Assembly (NCBI GenBank): GCA_027577415.1
Contig: JANBQS010000947.1
Location: 1-10,142 of the forward strand
Source of the DNA: Coemansia sp. RSA 922
Lineage: Eukaryota > Kickxellomycota > Kickxellomycetes > Kickxellales > Kickxellaceae
Length of the DNA: 10,142 bases
Direction of reading: 5' to 3'
Part shown: piece after piece, positions 1 to 6,890 of the stretch
Layout of the letters: the number at the start of each line of letters is the position of its first letter
Numbering within the stretch: the stretch's first letter is position 1
The notes under the pieces: generated by a model
The model's input: only the letters and a program-made list of their open reading frames with translations
What the model was told of the DNA's origin: nothing
Databases searched by the model: none
Program-made: the position numbers and the translations under genes

Positions 1-1394
1 CACTGGCCGTGAGGCTTCTTTGAGAATCCATTCTCCCAAGTGTCGCTATTATCGACTTGCGAGATGTCGTAGACGGTAGAGCCACGGACAATAGTCTGGT
101 GGACGAGGCCCTTGCAAGAGCGCTCATGATAGGGAGTCAGCTTATTACGGAAGTGTAGTTTCTCAGCATCGATATGGTTATTCTCCTCTGGATCCCAGAC
201 GACAAAGTCAGCATCCAAGCCAACAGCAATCTGTCCCTTGCAGTCGCAAAGTCCCGCATGCTTAGCAGTGCGTTCACAGACCAGACGGGTGACGTCCTGG
301 AGGCTCAGACCACGGCTTTTGCCCTCAGTCCACAATAGAGGCAGGCCAATGCCGACCGAGGCAATACCGCCCCAGGCGCTGACAAAGTCGCCCTCGGTAG
401 CGCCATGAGCGATTTTGCCACCACAGCACGGGTGTAGTTTGAGATCAGGTGTACACGGCGAGTGATCCGAGACAATAAAGTCAATGGTACCGTCCAGCAC
501 AGCCTCCCACAGCAAGTCGCGGTTAGTTTGGCCGCGGATAGGCGGACAGCACTTGTACTCGGTACTGCAAGTAGGCACGTCCTCTGCACTAATAGTCAAG
601 TAATGGAAGCACGTCTCCACAGTCAACGGCAAGCCCTCAGCCTTGGCAGCACGAATAGCGGGCAGTGCATCGGCGGCCGACAAGTGCACGATATGGCAGG
701 GCACAGTGGCAAACTCGCGGCACATTTTAACTACAAGGTCAATGGCTCTGACTTCCATGGCGGGCGGGCGCGAGTCCAAAAAAGTCTTATAGTCCGTCGG
801 GTCATCAGCCTCATTGACCGAAGCGCCGGTCTCCATCTCCGCATGGAACATGAGCATGCCATTGACGCGCTTCAACTCAGTCATAGCAACACGCAGCTGT
901 GCCTCGTCGACTGGCGGGAACTCGTCAACACCGCTATCGCAGAGGAAGCACTTGAATCCACGCGCACCTTCAGCCAACATCGGCACCAACGAGTCTGCGT
1001 TTCCCGGTACCACGCCGCCCCAAGTTCCGACATCAACCCACATGCCGTCAGCAAAGCTCTCGCGTTTCTGCTCATAGGCCTCGATAGTGACTGTCGACGG
1101 AATACAGTTCAGTGGCATATCAATAATGGTCGTTACGCCGCCAGATGCCGCGGCATGAGATGCTGTCACTACGCCCTCCCACTGCGTGCGACCGGGCTGG
1201 TTGATGTGGACGTGGCTGTCGACTACTCCGGCCATTAGTAGTCGCGGTCCTGCGTCGAACGTGGCTCCCTCAGCCAAGTACTCGTTCTCGATGCGGGTCA
1301 CCTTGCCCGCTTTGACGTAGATAGTGGCTGGCCCGACTGTAGAAGCCGAGCTAAGCAGCACGCGCTTGCCTGTGAAGGAGGTTTCTTGGCTCAT
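1..1394 (-). CDS. DAL1: Allantoinase, cyclic amidohydrolase (3'-partial, runs off the window)
   Basis: Allantoinase opens the hydantoin ring of allantoin to allantoate, so that purine nitrogen can be used. Translation from the ATG at 1394 gives 464 open codons to the window edge, close to the roughly 460 residues of yeast Dal1, so only the last few residues can be missing. Seen in the sequence: the metal-binding D-S-H-V-H at residues 59-63 followed by N-Q-P-G-R-T-x-W-E-G, which is typical of allantoinases; a carboxylated-lysine candidate K148 in G-F-K-C-F-L; metal-ligand histidines H184 (M-F-H-A-E) and H237 (C-H-I-V-H-L-S); and catalytic D310 in V-S-D-H-S-P-C. The G-I-A-S stretch near 343-346 also fits the family. 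No intron interrupts the frame. The start has A at -3. In yeasts such genes are under nitrogen catabolite repression by GATA factors; only one GATAA (1449-1453) is visible upstream, so regulation is not shown. Dihydropyrimidinase is the main alternative, but the N-Q-P-G-R-T motif favours allantoinase. Confidence 0.95.
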   Translation of the reverse strand, partial: MSQETSFTGKRVLLSSASTVGPATIYVKAGKVTRIENEYLAEGATFDAGPRLLMAGVVDSHVHINQPGRTQWEGVVTASHAAASGGVTTIIDMPLNCIPSTVTIEAYEQKRESFADGMWVDVGTWGGVVPGNADSLVPMLAEGARGFKCFLCDSGVDEFPPVDEAQLRVAMTELKRVNGMLMFHAEMETGASVNEADDPTDYKTFLDSRPPAMEVRAIDLVVKMCREFATVPCHIVHLSAADALPAIRAAKAEGLPLTVETCFHYLTISAEDVPTCSTEYKCCPPIRGQTNRDLLWEAVLDGTIDFIVSDHSPCTPDLKLHPCCGGKIAHGATEGDFVSAWGGIASVGIGLPLLWTEGKSRGLSLQDVTRLVCERTAKHAGLCDCKGQIAVGLDADFVVWDPEENNHIDAEKLHFRNKLTPYHERSCKGLVHQTIVRGSTVYDISQVDNSDTWENGFSKKPHGQ

Positions 1395-1614
1395 CGTCTT
1401 GGCGTTCTAATATTAAGTAAGAAATATGTGTTTGAAAAGGCAGAAAAAGATAACGCGAAGCGGAGCAGGGGGACAAAAGGAGACAGAGGCACATGTATGC
1501 TCTAAAGTGCGGCGAATATTCCAGGCCTAGTCCTTCTTTAAAGGAGCTGTGAATCGAAATAATTCCCCGCATATGCACAGTTAGTTCCATATTCGGGTAT
1601 TACTAAGGAATAGT
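1395..1614. promoter_or_regulatory. Spacer: allantoinase upstream region and PUS3 3' end
   Basis: This 220-base spacer separates two genes transcribed in the same (minus) direction. It must hold the PUS3 3' processing signals and the allantoinase promoter. The only recognisable site is one GATAA at 1449-1453, a possible GATA-factor site for nitrogen control. No clear TATA box or AATAAA was found. A 79-codon frame starting at 1590 overlaps the allantoinase start in another frame and looks like chance. Confidence 0.4.
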
Positions 1615-3171
1615 CTATTCGGTCTGCTCGCTTGAAGTTTTGACCCGCTTGCTGTCTCCCTTGCGCTCAAACCATTTCTTGTTGCGCGAATGAACTGGGT
1701 CGGCTCTCCTGCGTTTCACCATTGGCTGGTAAACTTTAACATGCTTGATATCACCGCCACCTAGTACAATACGAGAGCGGCTAGCCAGCTCTGACCGAAT
1801 GAGCTTATCTCTGCACTGTGTCCATGGAGTCAGCTCCAACTGGTCAGCGGCTTCGCTATTCTCGCTCTGCATCGGAACAGCCGTATTACGCAAGTTCTGC
1901 AACAGCGCACTAGCAATCACCGCCCGAGTGTTGAGCTGCCCCCATTCGTGCGAAATCGCGCGGTCCAGGCCCATCATATTACCGAAATCGACACCCGGGT
2001 TACGCATATGGATCCACTGCACATCGGCCGCGTCAAAAGAACAGTCAGCTAATACCAGCGGCACGTCGCAGGCCATCTCGTATTCAGGCTTGCCATCCAT
2101 ATTCTCCACGTCCAACATCTTGTCGACAATACTCGGCTCCTCCAGCCCTTGTCCGACGTGGAACAGAATCGCCATCATACACCGCACTTGGTGCCAGAGA
2201 AACGCCGACCCTTTTAGCTCTAGCTGCCACCACCGTCCCTGCGCGCTCTGCCCGTCGCCAACAAACGACACTTGCGCAGCCACAGGGTTAATGGCGATAT
2301 CCAAGACGTTGCGCTCAAAGTTGCTGATCTGCTTGGCCGGATCCAAGCGACAAAAGTTGCGGAAATCATGTACGCCCAGGTACTTCTGAGCTGCCTCTTT
2401 CATTGCGCCAATGTCCAGCCCCTCTTCGCTGAAAAAGTACCGATAGAACCGCGATCTGCACGAGAACCGCGCGTTGAATTCAGGCATGACAGGAGACCAA
2501 GCCAAGATGCGGATAGCCGGCGGCAGAGTCTTGTTCAGCATATTCACATAAGGTAGCTCGCGCTCTGCCAAGGGCAGCAGCACAGCCCGGCCACCGTTTT
2601 GCTCGTCCCGCGTAATCCGACTAGCGTCCGTTCCTTTCGCAAGCTCAGCCTCCACTTCCTCGTCGCTAATGTACTGGCCAGCCGAGCGTACATAGAGCGC
2701 AATAACTTGGCCAAACCCACTAACTCCACGATCTGTGCGCCCGCACCGCGAGTAATCGCACGACGACTCGTCCTCTATCAATTTGCAAGCTGCTAGAGCG
2801 CGGAAGACCTCGCCCTCGATCGTTGGGAACTCACTCTCGACAAGTCGCTTCTCCTCAGACTCGAGCGCATTGCCCTGTCGCGCTAGTCCGTGGTACGCCC
2901 AGCCAAAGTAGCTGAATTTGAATGCTACCTTGCGCTTGGGGAAATTGGAAAAGTCAAACTTCATTGGTGGCCGGCTACGTTTGAGCGTTGTAGAGTCCAC
3001 CTCACCAGTGGTAACCATTACGATATCGGTGTTTGTGGCGGTTGCTGGCTCCAGAGTGCCGACAAGCTTGTCCAGGTTCTGTAGGCGCTCAATCAGCGCC
3101 CGCTTCGACCAGCGACTGTAGTCCATTGGTGCACGAGATCTTAAAATAACAAATGAAGACGAAATACGCAT
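1615..3171 (-). CDS. PUS3: tRNA pseudouridine(38/39) synthase, PUS3/DEG1 type (TruA family)
   Basis: The enzyme isomerises uridine to pseudouridine at positions 38 and 39 of the tRNA anticodon arm. The 518-codon frame has the TruA fold signatures. The first core strand is K-F-S-Y-F-G-W-A-Y-H-G-L (85-96). The catalytic loop is Y-S-R-C-G-R-T-D-R-G-V-S-G with nucleophile D147. R-F-S-C-R-S-R-F-Y-R-Y lies at 235-245, H-D-F-R-N-F-C-R-L-D at 268-277, and the G-S-A-F-L-W-H-Q-V-R-C-M block at 321-332. A basic tail rich in R and K follows from 486. The eukaryotic R-N-F-C-R version of the second motif and the length (yeast Deg1 is about 440, human PUS3 about 480) favour PUS3 over PUS1. Two in-frame ATGs are possible, at 3171 and 3126. 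The shorter form begins M-D-Y-S-R-W, a typical PUS3 N-terminus. The longer one adds 15 residues without acidic side chains. There are no introns. Confidence 0.93.
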   Translation of the reverse strand: MRISSSFVILRSRAPMDYSRWSKRALIERLQNLDKLVGTLEPATATNTDIVMVTTGEVDSTTLKRSRPPMKFDFSNFPKRKVAFKFSYFGWAYHGLARQGNALESEEKRLVESEFPTIEGEVFRALAACKLIEDESSCDYSRCGRTDRGVSGFGQVIALYVRSAGQYISDEEVEAELAKGTDASRITRDEQNGGRAVLLPLAERELPYVNMLNKTLPPAIRILAWSPVMPEFNARFSCRSRFYRYFFSEEGLDIGAMKEAAQKYLGVHDFRNFCRLDPAKQISNFERNVLDIAINPVAAQVSFVGDGQSAQGRWWQLELKGSAFLWHQVRCMMAILFHVGQGLEEPSIVDKMLDVENMDGKPEYEMACDVPLVLADCSFDAADVQWIHMRNPGVDFGNMMGLDRAISHEWGQLNTRAVIASALLQNLRNTAVPMQSENSEAADQLELTPWTQCRDKLIRSELASRSRIVLGGGDIKHVKVYQPMVKRRRADPVHSRNKKWFERKGDSKRVKTSSEQTE

Positions 3172-3207
3172 GAAGCAAGAGGAGTATGAGTGAAATATTG
3201 ATCTTTG

Positions 3208-3224
3208 GGGCCGACAGCCGGCCC
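3208..3224. repeat. GC-rich hairpin upstream of PUS3
   Basis: GGGCCG (3208-3213) and CGGCCC (3219-3224) form a perfect 6-bp stem around a 5-base loop, 37 bases upstream of the longer PUS3 start. It stands out from the surrounding sequence. It could sit in the PUS3 promoter or 5' leader; no function is shown. Confidence 0.45.
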
Positions 3225-3301
3225 TGCCTAGTTCTCAGCATCGCCTAGTCGTCGATCATCTAGAGGTATGGGCGATATCATCGCAGTTTGGGCTTCACAT
3301 A

Positions 3302-3307
3302 TTTATT
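3302..3307 (-). terminator. AATAAA polyadenylation signal of mL60
   Basis: On the minus strand AATAAA begins 14 bases after the mL60 stop codon. This is a canonical poly(A) positioning element in an AT-rich stretch. The 3' end of this mRNA therefore lies inside the roughly 150-base gap before PUS3. Confidence 0.5.
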
Positions 3308-3320
3308 AAGGCTTTACAGA

Positions 3321-3653
3321 TCAAAATCCAGTTGGCGTGGTACGAGGGATCGGGCGCTTAGTAAAGTGAGGTACCTTGTGCACGCCCTTGCGGTGGTTCT
3401 TTGCTGTCCGCGAGAACGTTGTGTACTTGTCGCGAGTATTCATTTCGTGCTCTTTGGGCAGTGCTTGCGCCAACACTAGCTGCTTGCACTCGATTCCAGA
3501 CGCTGACAATACATCGATAACGTCGTCTACCTCACGCAGTCTCTTGCGAACGTTGGCCTTGCGAGTCTTGCTCAGTCTCCATGGAATTCGCCATGCCTTT
3601 CCGCCTAGCGCCGCAAACGACGGTGTAAATGCACCCAGAACAGAGCCAAACAT
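3321..3653 (-). CDS. MRPL31: Mitochondrial large-subunit ribosomal protein mL60 (MRPL31)
   Basis: This is a structural protein of the fungal mitochondrial large ribosomal subunit, nuclear encoded and imported. The 110-residue product starts M-F-G, as yeast Mrpl31 does. It has the family core K-A-W-R-I-P-W-R-L-S (19-28) and a basic segment R-K-A-N-V-R-K-R-L-R-E-V-D (31-43). P-K-E-H-E-M-x2-R-D-K-Y-T-T-F follows at 66-80, then R-K-G-V-H-K-V-P at 88-95. It is slightly shorter than the 131-residue yeast protein. The difference lies mainly in the segment between the basic helix and the P-K-E motif. One exon, an ATG start at 3653, and very basic composition fit an mRNA for a mitoribosomal protein. 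It is followed by an AATAAA and then PUS3 on the same strand. Confidence 0.93.
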   Translation of the reverse strand: MFGSVLGAFTPSFAALGGKAWRIPWRLSKTRKANVRKRLREVDDVIDVLSASGIECKQLVLAQALPKEHEMNTRDKYTTFSRTAKNHRKGVHKVPHFTKRPIPRTTPTGF

Positions 3654-3816
3654 TGTAAATAATATAATTGGATTGAATTTACTACTTACGATTGAAGAAA
3701 AGTCGCTGGGCTTGACCAGCGAAAAACTAACAGGCTCATATCTAATCGTAGATCACCAGATCATATCATCATATTACGATCGTCACTCAATGGCGATAAT
3801 TACCCTACGAGCAAAA
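3654..3816. promoter_or_regulatory. mL60 promoter region and 3' flank of the first orphan gene
   Basis: This AT-rich 163-base spacer lies between the orphan gene stop and the mL60 start, both on the minus strand. It must hold the mL60 promoter. A GTAAGTA on the minus strand (about 3685-3691) resembles a 5' splice site, but no AG lies between it and the ATG at a usable distance, so I do not call a leader intron. No clean TATA box was found. Confidence 0.3.
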
Positions 3817-4275
3817 TTATATATATGAAGGGACATATATACATGCTTCACCATTGCTATCTACCGAGAATAACCCACATACCTCCTCAACAATTTCATC
3901 CCCTCCAGGTTGCCTAAATCTTCTTTCATTTATAGAGCTAATTGGCGGACACTTTGATAGCAGTTCTTGTAAATTCTTCGGATCATTGTTGTCTGTAAGA
4001 GCCTTTGGATAAATAATAACATGAAATCCCTTTTCAATGTCACCACTATAGTTGGTTGCCTCGTCTACGGCATAAAACTCAAAGTAATTACGTGCAATCT
4101 TACCCATATAATGCGTTTCTGTAGTTGCTTCAGGCATGTATTTCTTAAGGTAGTTTAAGAAAGCGACATTTGAAATAGTCCCAGGTGCCGAAATCCGGTG
4201 TGACTGAAAGCCAACGTCTTTTGTGTAATAGTAGACATAAACTACGTGGCACAGTTGGTGGGTAGCTGTCTCCAT
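3817..4275 (-). CDS. Orphan protein 1 of the [TA]-K-[DE]-x-G tandem family, 152 aa
   Basis: I do not recognise this protein. The ATG at 4275 is the first AUG after the TATA element at 4373-4381. It has A at -3 and G at +4, so I prefer it to any non-ATG extension upstream. The product opens with a hydrophobic beta-like strand, V-V-Y-V-Y-Y-Y (11-17). It continues with T-K-D-V-G (18-22), then G-T-I-S (32-35), an amphipathic stretch containing L-K-K at 43-45, and an aromatic strand Y-F-E-F-Y-A-V-D (64-71). A second hydrophobic strand F-H-V-I-I-Y-P is at 84-90, and the tail ends I-Y-V-P-S-Y-I. There is no signal peptide or membrane span, so it is probably soluble. The order strand, turn, T-x-S, helix, strand resembles a ubiquitin-like fold, as in Crinkler N-termini, but that is only inference. 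Two neighbours on the same strand share the early motifs. Confidence 0.65.
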   Translation of the reverse strand: METATHQLCHVVYVYYYTKDVGFQSHRISAPGTISNVAFLNYLKKYMPEATTETHYMGKIARNYFEFYAVDEATNYSGDIEKGFHVIIYPKALTDNNDPKNLQELLSKCPPISSINERRFRQPGGDEIVEEVCGLFSVDSNGEACIYVPSYI

Positions 4276-4372
4276 ATTATAGCAATGGTTGGAATAAGGA
4301 TAGTTCGGTACTAAAGAATATGAATGGAGGGGATGCTGGTATAACAAAGAAAAATATTGGGCAGGAGGGCGA

Positions 4373-4381
4373 AATATATAC
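4373..4381 (-). promoter_or_regulatory. TATA element of orphan gene 1
   Basis: The minus strand reads GTATATATTTC, about 105 bases before the ATG at 4275. No other AUG occurs between them. The leader contains ATACCAGCATCCCC, and a similar ATACCAGCACCCAC occurs in the leader of the gene at 6504-6890. Confidence 0.45.
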
Positions 4382-5033
4382 CAGAATTATTCTTTCACCC
4401 CTCCAACAATGGCATATCCTTCCTGCCTCATAAATATCGTTCTACCCCAACAAAAAAATTATTCTTATAAAGCAGCAGCTCTTTGAGATATACCAGGACA
4501 CGGAATAAGAAACAATCGACTGCACTTTTCACTTGGATATGCACTTTTCAAAGCTACCCTTCTGTGAAGCAAGCTTTTCCTTTTATGGTGTAGGACATTT
4601 GGACTAGTATCTGGTTCCAATAGTGCCTCAACTGAAAGTGACTGGCTAAACACCGATGTTTGGAATCATGAAAGATTCAGCACAAATAGACCTAGTGCCC
4701 ACGTCGCAAAGCAACTGGCAGTGCTTGGCGGAGGCAATACACCCCAATAGTCTTCGCTAGAGTTTTTAAATAATATTAATTTATTATTGCCAACAATACA
4801 GTTGCTACTAAAAAACTAACCAAAAAGGGAATATAGTTAACACATTATTAGCCACATTGCAACAAATATGTCGATTGAAATGACATGAGAGAGATAGGAG
4901 CACAGGCTTTCACCAAATGTGAATCTCGTAAAAAAAAATTGAATGGCAACAACATACAGCTAAAATAGCAAATACTTTGTCTTGCTATTTGTGTCTAAGC
5001 AAGACACCTGATGATGTTTAATGGTGAGAGTAT
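4382..5033. other. Gene-free AT-rich interval with inverted repeats
   Basis: No supported gene was found; the one longer frame (4465-4653, minus) has no ATG start. The interval holds an AT hairpin at 4769-4788 (AATAATA, 6-base loop, TATTATT). It also holds a cluster of overlapping inverted repeats at 4963-5007, just past the stop of the next gene. A short direct repeat, TGCACTTTTCA, occurs near 4523 and 4540. Confidence 0.5.
4963..5007. repeat. Three overlapping, mutually exclusive inverted repeats
   Basis: AAATAGCAA (4963-4971) pairs with TTGCTATTT (4982-4990). GTCTTGC (4979-4985) pairs with GCAAGAC (4999-5005). GTGTCT (4991-4996) pairs with AGACAC (5002-5007). The arms overlap, so the hairpins compete. 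They lie 27-71 bases past the stop codon of the minus-strand gene at 5034, where its 3' UTR would be. Confidence 0.55.
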
Positions 5034-5315
5034 CTATTGTATCCATTTGAGGGTATATAATCTCCTTTCACAACTCACACTCTTTGTACTTAAGGTGTAT
5101 GTATATTCCCATCCACTTCTAGGTTTAGCCATGTCTATTGCCTTCTTTAGTTCATCTTTAGACACTGATGAGGGACCAACCAGAAAATATGAAGAACTTA
5201 CGTCAGTACCATTATAATTTTCAACAGCAAAACCTTCTTCTTTTGTAAGCGTTATATCGAATGTGTAGTTGGGAGTATGCAAGATGTTCAAATGGCTAAC
5301 GCCTAAGTTCACCAG
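5034..5315 (-). CDS. Orphan protein 2 of the same family, frame without an AUG
   Basis: This open frame of about 93 codons resembles its two same-strand neighbours. It has Y-T-F-D-I, then T-K-E-E-G, a strand S-Y-F-L-V-G-P, and a helix S-K-D-E-L-K-K-A-I. No ATG occurs on the minus strand between its TATA box (5405-5411) and the frame. The first internal methionine comes after the L-K-K helix. The frame opens just after a TAA (5319-5321) with CTG (5313-5315), which has G at -3 and G at +4, followed directly by GTG. Three readings are possible: near-cognate CUG initiation, a 5' exon I cannot see, or a copy that has lost its start and is decaying. The motifs show homology to the neighbours; whether protein is made is open. 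A GTAAGT inside the frame resembles a 5' splice site, but splicing there would destroy the helix. Confidence 0.42.
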   Translation of the reverse strand: MVNLGVSHLNILHTPNYTFDITLTKEEGFAVENYNGTDVSSSYFLVGPSSVSKDELKKAIDMAKPRSGWEYTYTLSTKSVSCERRLYTLKWIQ

Positions 5316-5404
5316 TCCTTACGTCTTTGTATTTAAATAAATAAAAAGTAAGTAAAGTTAAAAGTGATTGCCTAACTATTCTATGGCTGCTGGTGCGCAG
5401 ACCC

Positions 5405-5427
5405 TTATATAGCAGTAAACGGTCCGT
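5405..5427 (-). promoter_or_regulatory. TATA element of orphan gene 2 with CGG-N-CCG palindrome
   Basis: The plus strand TTATATAGCAG (5405-5415) reads CTGCTATATAA on the minus strand. It is identical over 11 bases to the TATA region of the gene at 6504-6890. Just upstream lies ACGGTCCGT (5419-5427), a perfect palindrome around T, with the CGG and CCG triplets preferred by Zn2Cys6 regulators. The TATA lies about 96 bases before the reading frame. Confidence 0.5.
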
Positions 5428-5436
5428 GGGAACAGT

Positions 5437-5470
5437 AACGGCGCTACTGCTTGTGATCTGGGGCGCCGTT
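5437..5470. repeat. 8-bp GC-rich dyad upstream of orphan gene 2
   Basis: AACGGCGC (5437-5444) and GCGCCGTT (5463-5470) are perfect inverted copies separated by 18 bases. They start 26 bases upstream of the TATA box of the minus-strand gene. They contain CGG and CCG triplets in opposite orientation. It could be an operator for a dimeric regulator, or a terminus of the neighbouring decayed element; the sequence does not decide. Confidence 0.45.
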
Positions 5471-5502
5471 GATCATAGCCATAGAAATTAGGTCAAAACA
5501 AA

Positions 5503-6344
5503 ATGTCGGATTTCCGCTGAGCATCGAAATCCTACACCTGGTACCCACAGGCCTATGAGGGGACCAAATGGAAAATGTGCCCATGCTGCAATGTGGAAAT
5601 TGAAATGCAGGAACACTACTTTGCATGCACAGCAAGTCGACTGATCCTTGGTCCAGGGGGGATGGCAGCAGAACTGGAGGCACAGAGTACACCAAGGGGC
5701 CAGCATAACACCAGACAGGTGATGATGCTGCGGGCTGACAGGTGGATGATGGTACAACCACTGGGGCCAAGTGCAACAGCCGAATTTGTAAATGCCAATG
5801 AAGGGGTGGAAGAAATTGATAGCGAAAGCAACGGACCAGTAACCAAGTGGATAGAGCAAGAAGCCAAGGCAAGGACAGTCTGTGTTCTGATACCACGACA
5901 ATGGCACTGGGAGACAGCAGATGTGATTGCATGGGAAATGGCCCAGACAGTGTGAAGGGCAGGGACTGGGCATCCTGTAGTCTTGCCAGCAATAAGGAAC
6001 TCAAGTTGGTAGTGCAGTGGCAGCAAGTACTAAGGAAAACAGCCATCCACAAAAGATGGGCACCTGAGTACCAGGAGCACTGACTGCCACAGAACAACGC
6101 TCAGATCAGCAAGGAGGAGGCTTAAACGATCAGGCCAAAGAAGCAAAGGGCACTGATGTGCCAGCCAAGGCCACCCAACATGGAGCATGATTACAGCACA
6201 CTGGTTTATCCCAAGGAGACGGAGGCATGGAGACAGGCCGAGTACAAGAAGCTGTGTCATGTACTCATTGACGATTGGTGTCATGGTAGGAAGAGCAAAG
6301 TGGCGGGCAAGGGACTGTGGTCCATCAACACAAGATACTCTTAG
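5503..6344 (+). pseudogene. Decayed coding remnant with retroelement-like zinc knuckle
   Basis: A coherent plus-strand protein signal is broken by lesions. From an ATG at 5503, five codons lead to a TGA (5518). The frame then stays open to 5955. The reading continues in another frame from about 5940 to a TGA at 6081-6083, a TAA at 6123-6125, and a final stop at 6342-6344. So there is one frameshift and at least three nonsense codons. Near 5578 it has C-P-C-C-x2-E-x-E-x2-E-H-x3-C, close to the zf-RVT knuckle that follows reverse transcriptases in LINE-type elements (C-x2-C-x8-H-x4-C with acidic residues at the same places). Downstream residues are charged and tryptophan-bearing (Q-W-H-W-E, W-R-Q-A-E-Y-K-K-L). 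No reverse-transcriptase or RNase H motifs are seen, so it is at most a 3' fragment. The stretch is richer in GC and poorer in stops than its flanks, which also opens antisense frames. The family assignment is tentative. Confidence 0.45.
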
Positions 6345-6419
6345 TAGTTCCAGCAGTGAAAGCCAAAGCATGTGTTGTTGTGGCTGTAGGTAGTAATTTG
6401 TTTTATCTTCTATGGTTAA

Positions 6420-6446
6420 GGCACTGGGTAGGTCTCAGTGCCAGTG
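6420..6446. repeat. Hairpin downstream of the decayed element
   Basis: GGCACTG (6420-6426) pairs with CAGTGCC (6436-6442) around a 9-base loop. A second pairing, CACTGG (6422-6427) with CCAGTG (6441-6446), is an alternative. It lies about 60-85 bases past the stop of the minus-strand gene at 6504 and may be in its 3' UTR. Confidence 0.4.
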
Positions 6447-6503
6447 ACCTCAGTTTGTGCCCATACAGGGCTCCAATACAACGACTCAGTCATCATCATC
6501 TCT

Positions 6504-6890
6504 CTAATATTTAGATTTAATTTTATCAATGCCTGTGATAATGTATTCTTTTATATCCTCATACTTCTCACGTGTATTATGCTCAGACAAAAACCCTTCT
6601 ATTGTATCCTCAGGGAAATATCCAGGACCTAAGCTTATACATTTGACAGATATATTAACATACTTTATGATAAATTCTGTTAATATTTTATATTTATTTT
6701 CATCTAAGATTTCGACTATCTTATAGATTCCACCAAGAAATCGTTTTTTATACATCTTTTTAAAGGACTCCATATCACTAATATCATTATCATTAAAGCA
6801 ACCAAAGAGATCAATGGTATTATTACCAGTGCCTATGTCTTTTGCAATAACAAATGTGTAGTACACAGTTGGCAGACTTTCGTTACTCAT
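6504..6890 (-). CDS. Orphan protein 3 of the same family, 128 aa, Lys/Ile-rich
   Basis: I do not recognise this protein. The ATG at 6890 (A at -3) is the first AUG downstream of the expected transcription start for the TATA box at 7005-7011. The N-terminus has V-Y-Y-T-F-V-I followed by A-K-D-I-G (16-20), and a helix with F-K-K at 43-45. In the gene at 3817-4275, T-K-D-V-G is at 18-22 and L-K-K at exactly 43-45. Y-T-F-x-I is also found in the middle family member. The rest is strand and helix rich in K, I, Y and E (I-Y-K-I-V-E, K-Y-V-N-I-S-V-K), ending in a charged helix I-D-K-I-K-S-K-Y. There is no signal peptide or transmembrane segment. Codons mostly end in A or T, unlike the GC-leaning housekeeping genes. 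This suggests fast evolution, low expression or foreign origin. Confidence 0.68.
   Translation of the reverse strand: MSNESLPTVYYTFVIAKDIGTGNNTIDLFGCFNDNDISDMESFKKMYKKRFLGGIYKIVEILDENKYKILTEFIIKYVNISVKCISLGPGYFPEDTIEGFLSEHNTREKYEDIKEYIITGIDKIKSKY

Noticed and set aside
1351..1590. 79-codon minus-strand frame overlapping the allantoinase start
   Set aside because: It is out of frame with the clear allantoinase and has no motif. It is a possible overlapping uORF only if the leader is very long.
4276..4347. 24-codon N-terminal extension of the first orphan protein
   Set aside because: It begins with TTG and covers the leader between the TATA box and the first AUG, so the ATG at 4275 is the better start.
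5444..6097. Minus-strand open frame of 217 codons, plus overlapping frames at 5488-5973 and 5616-6026
   Set aside because: They lie antisense to the decayed plus-strand coding remnant. They are rich in Cys, Trp, His, Pro and Leu without any motif, and this stop-poor region opens several frames at once.
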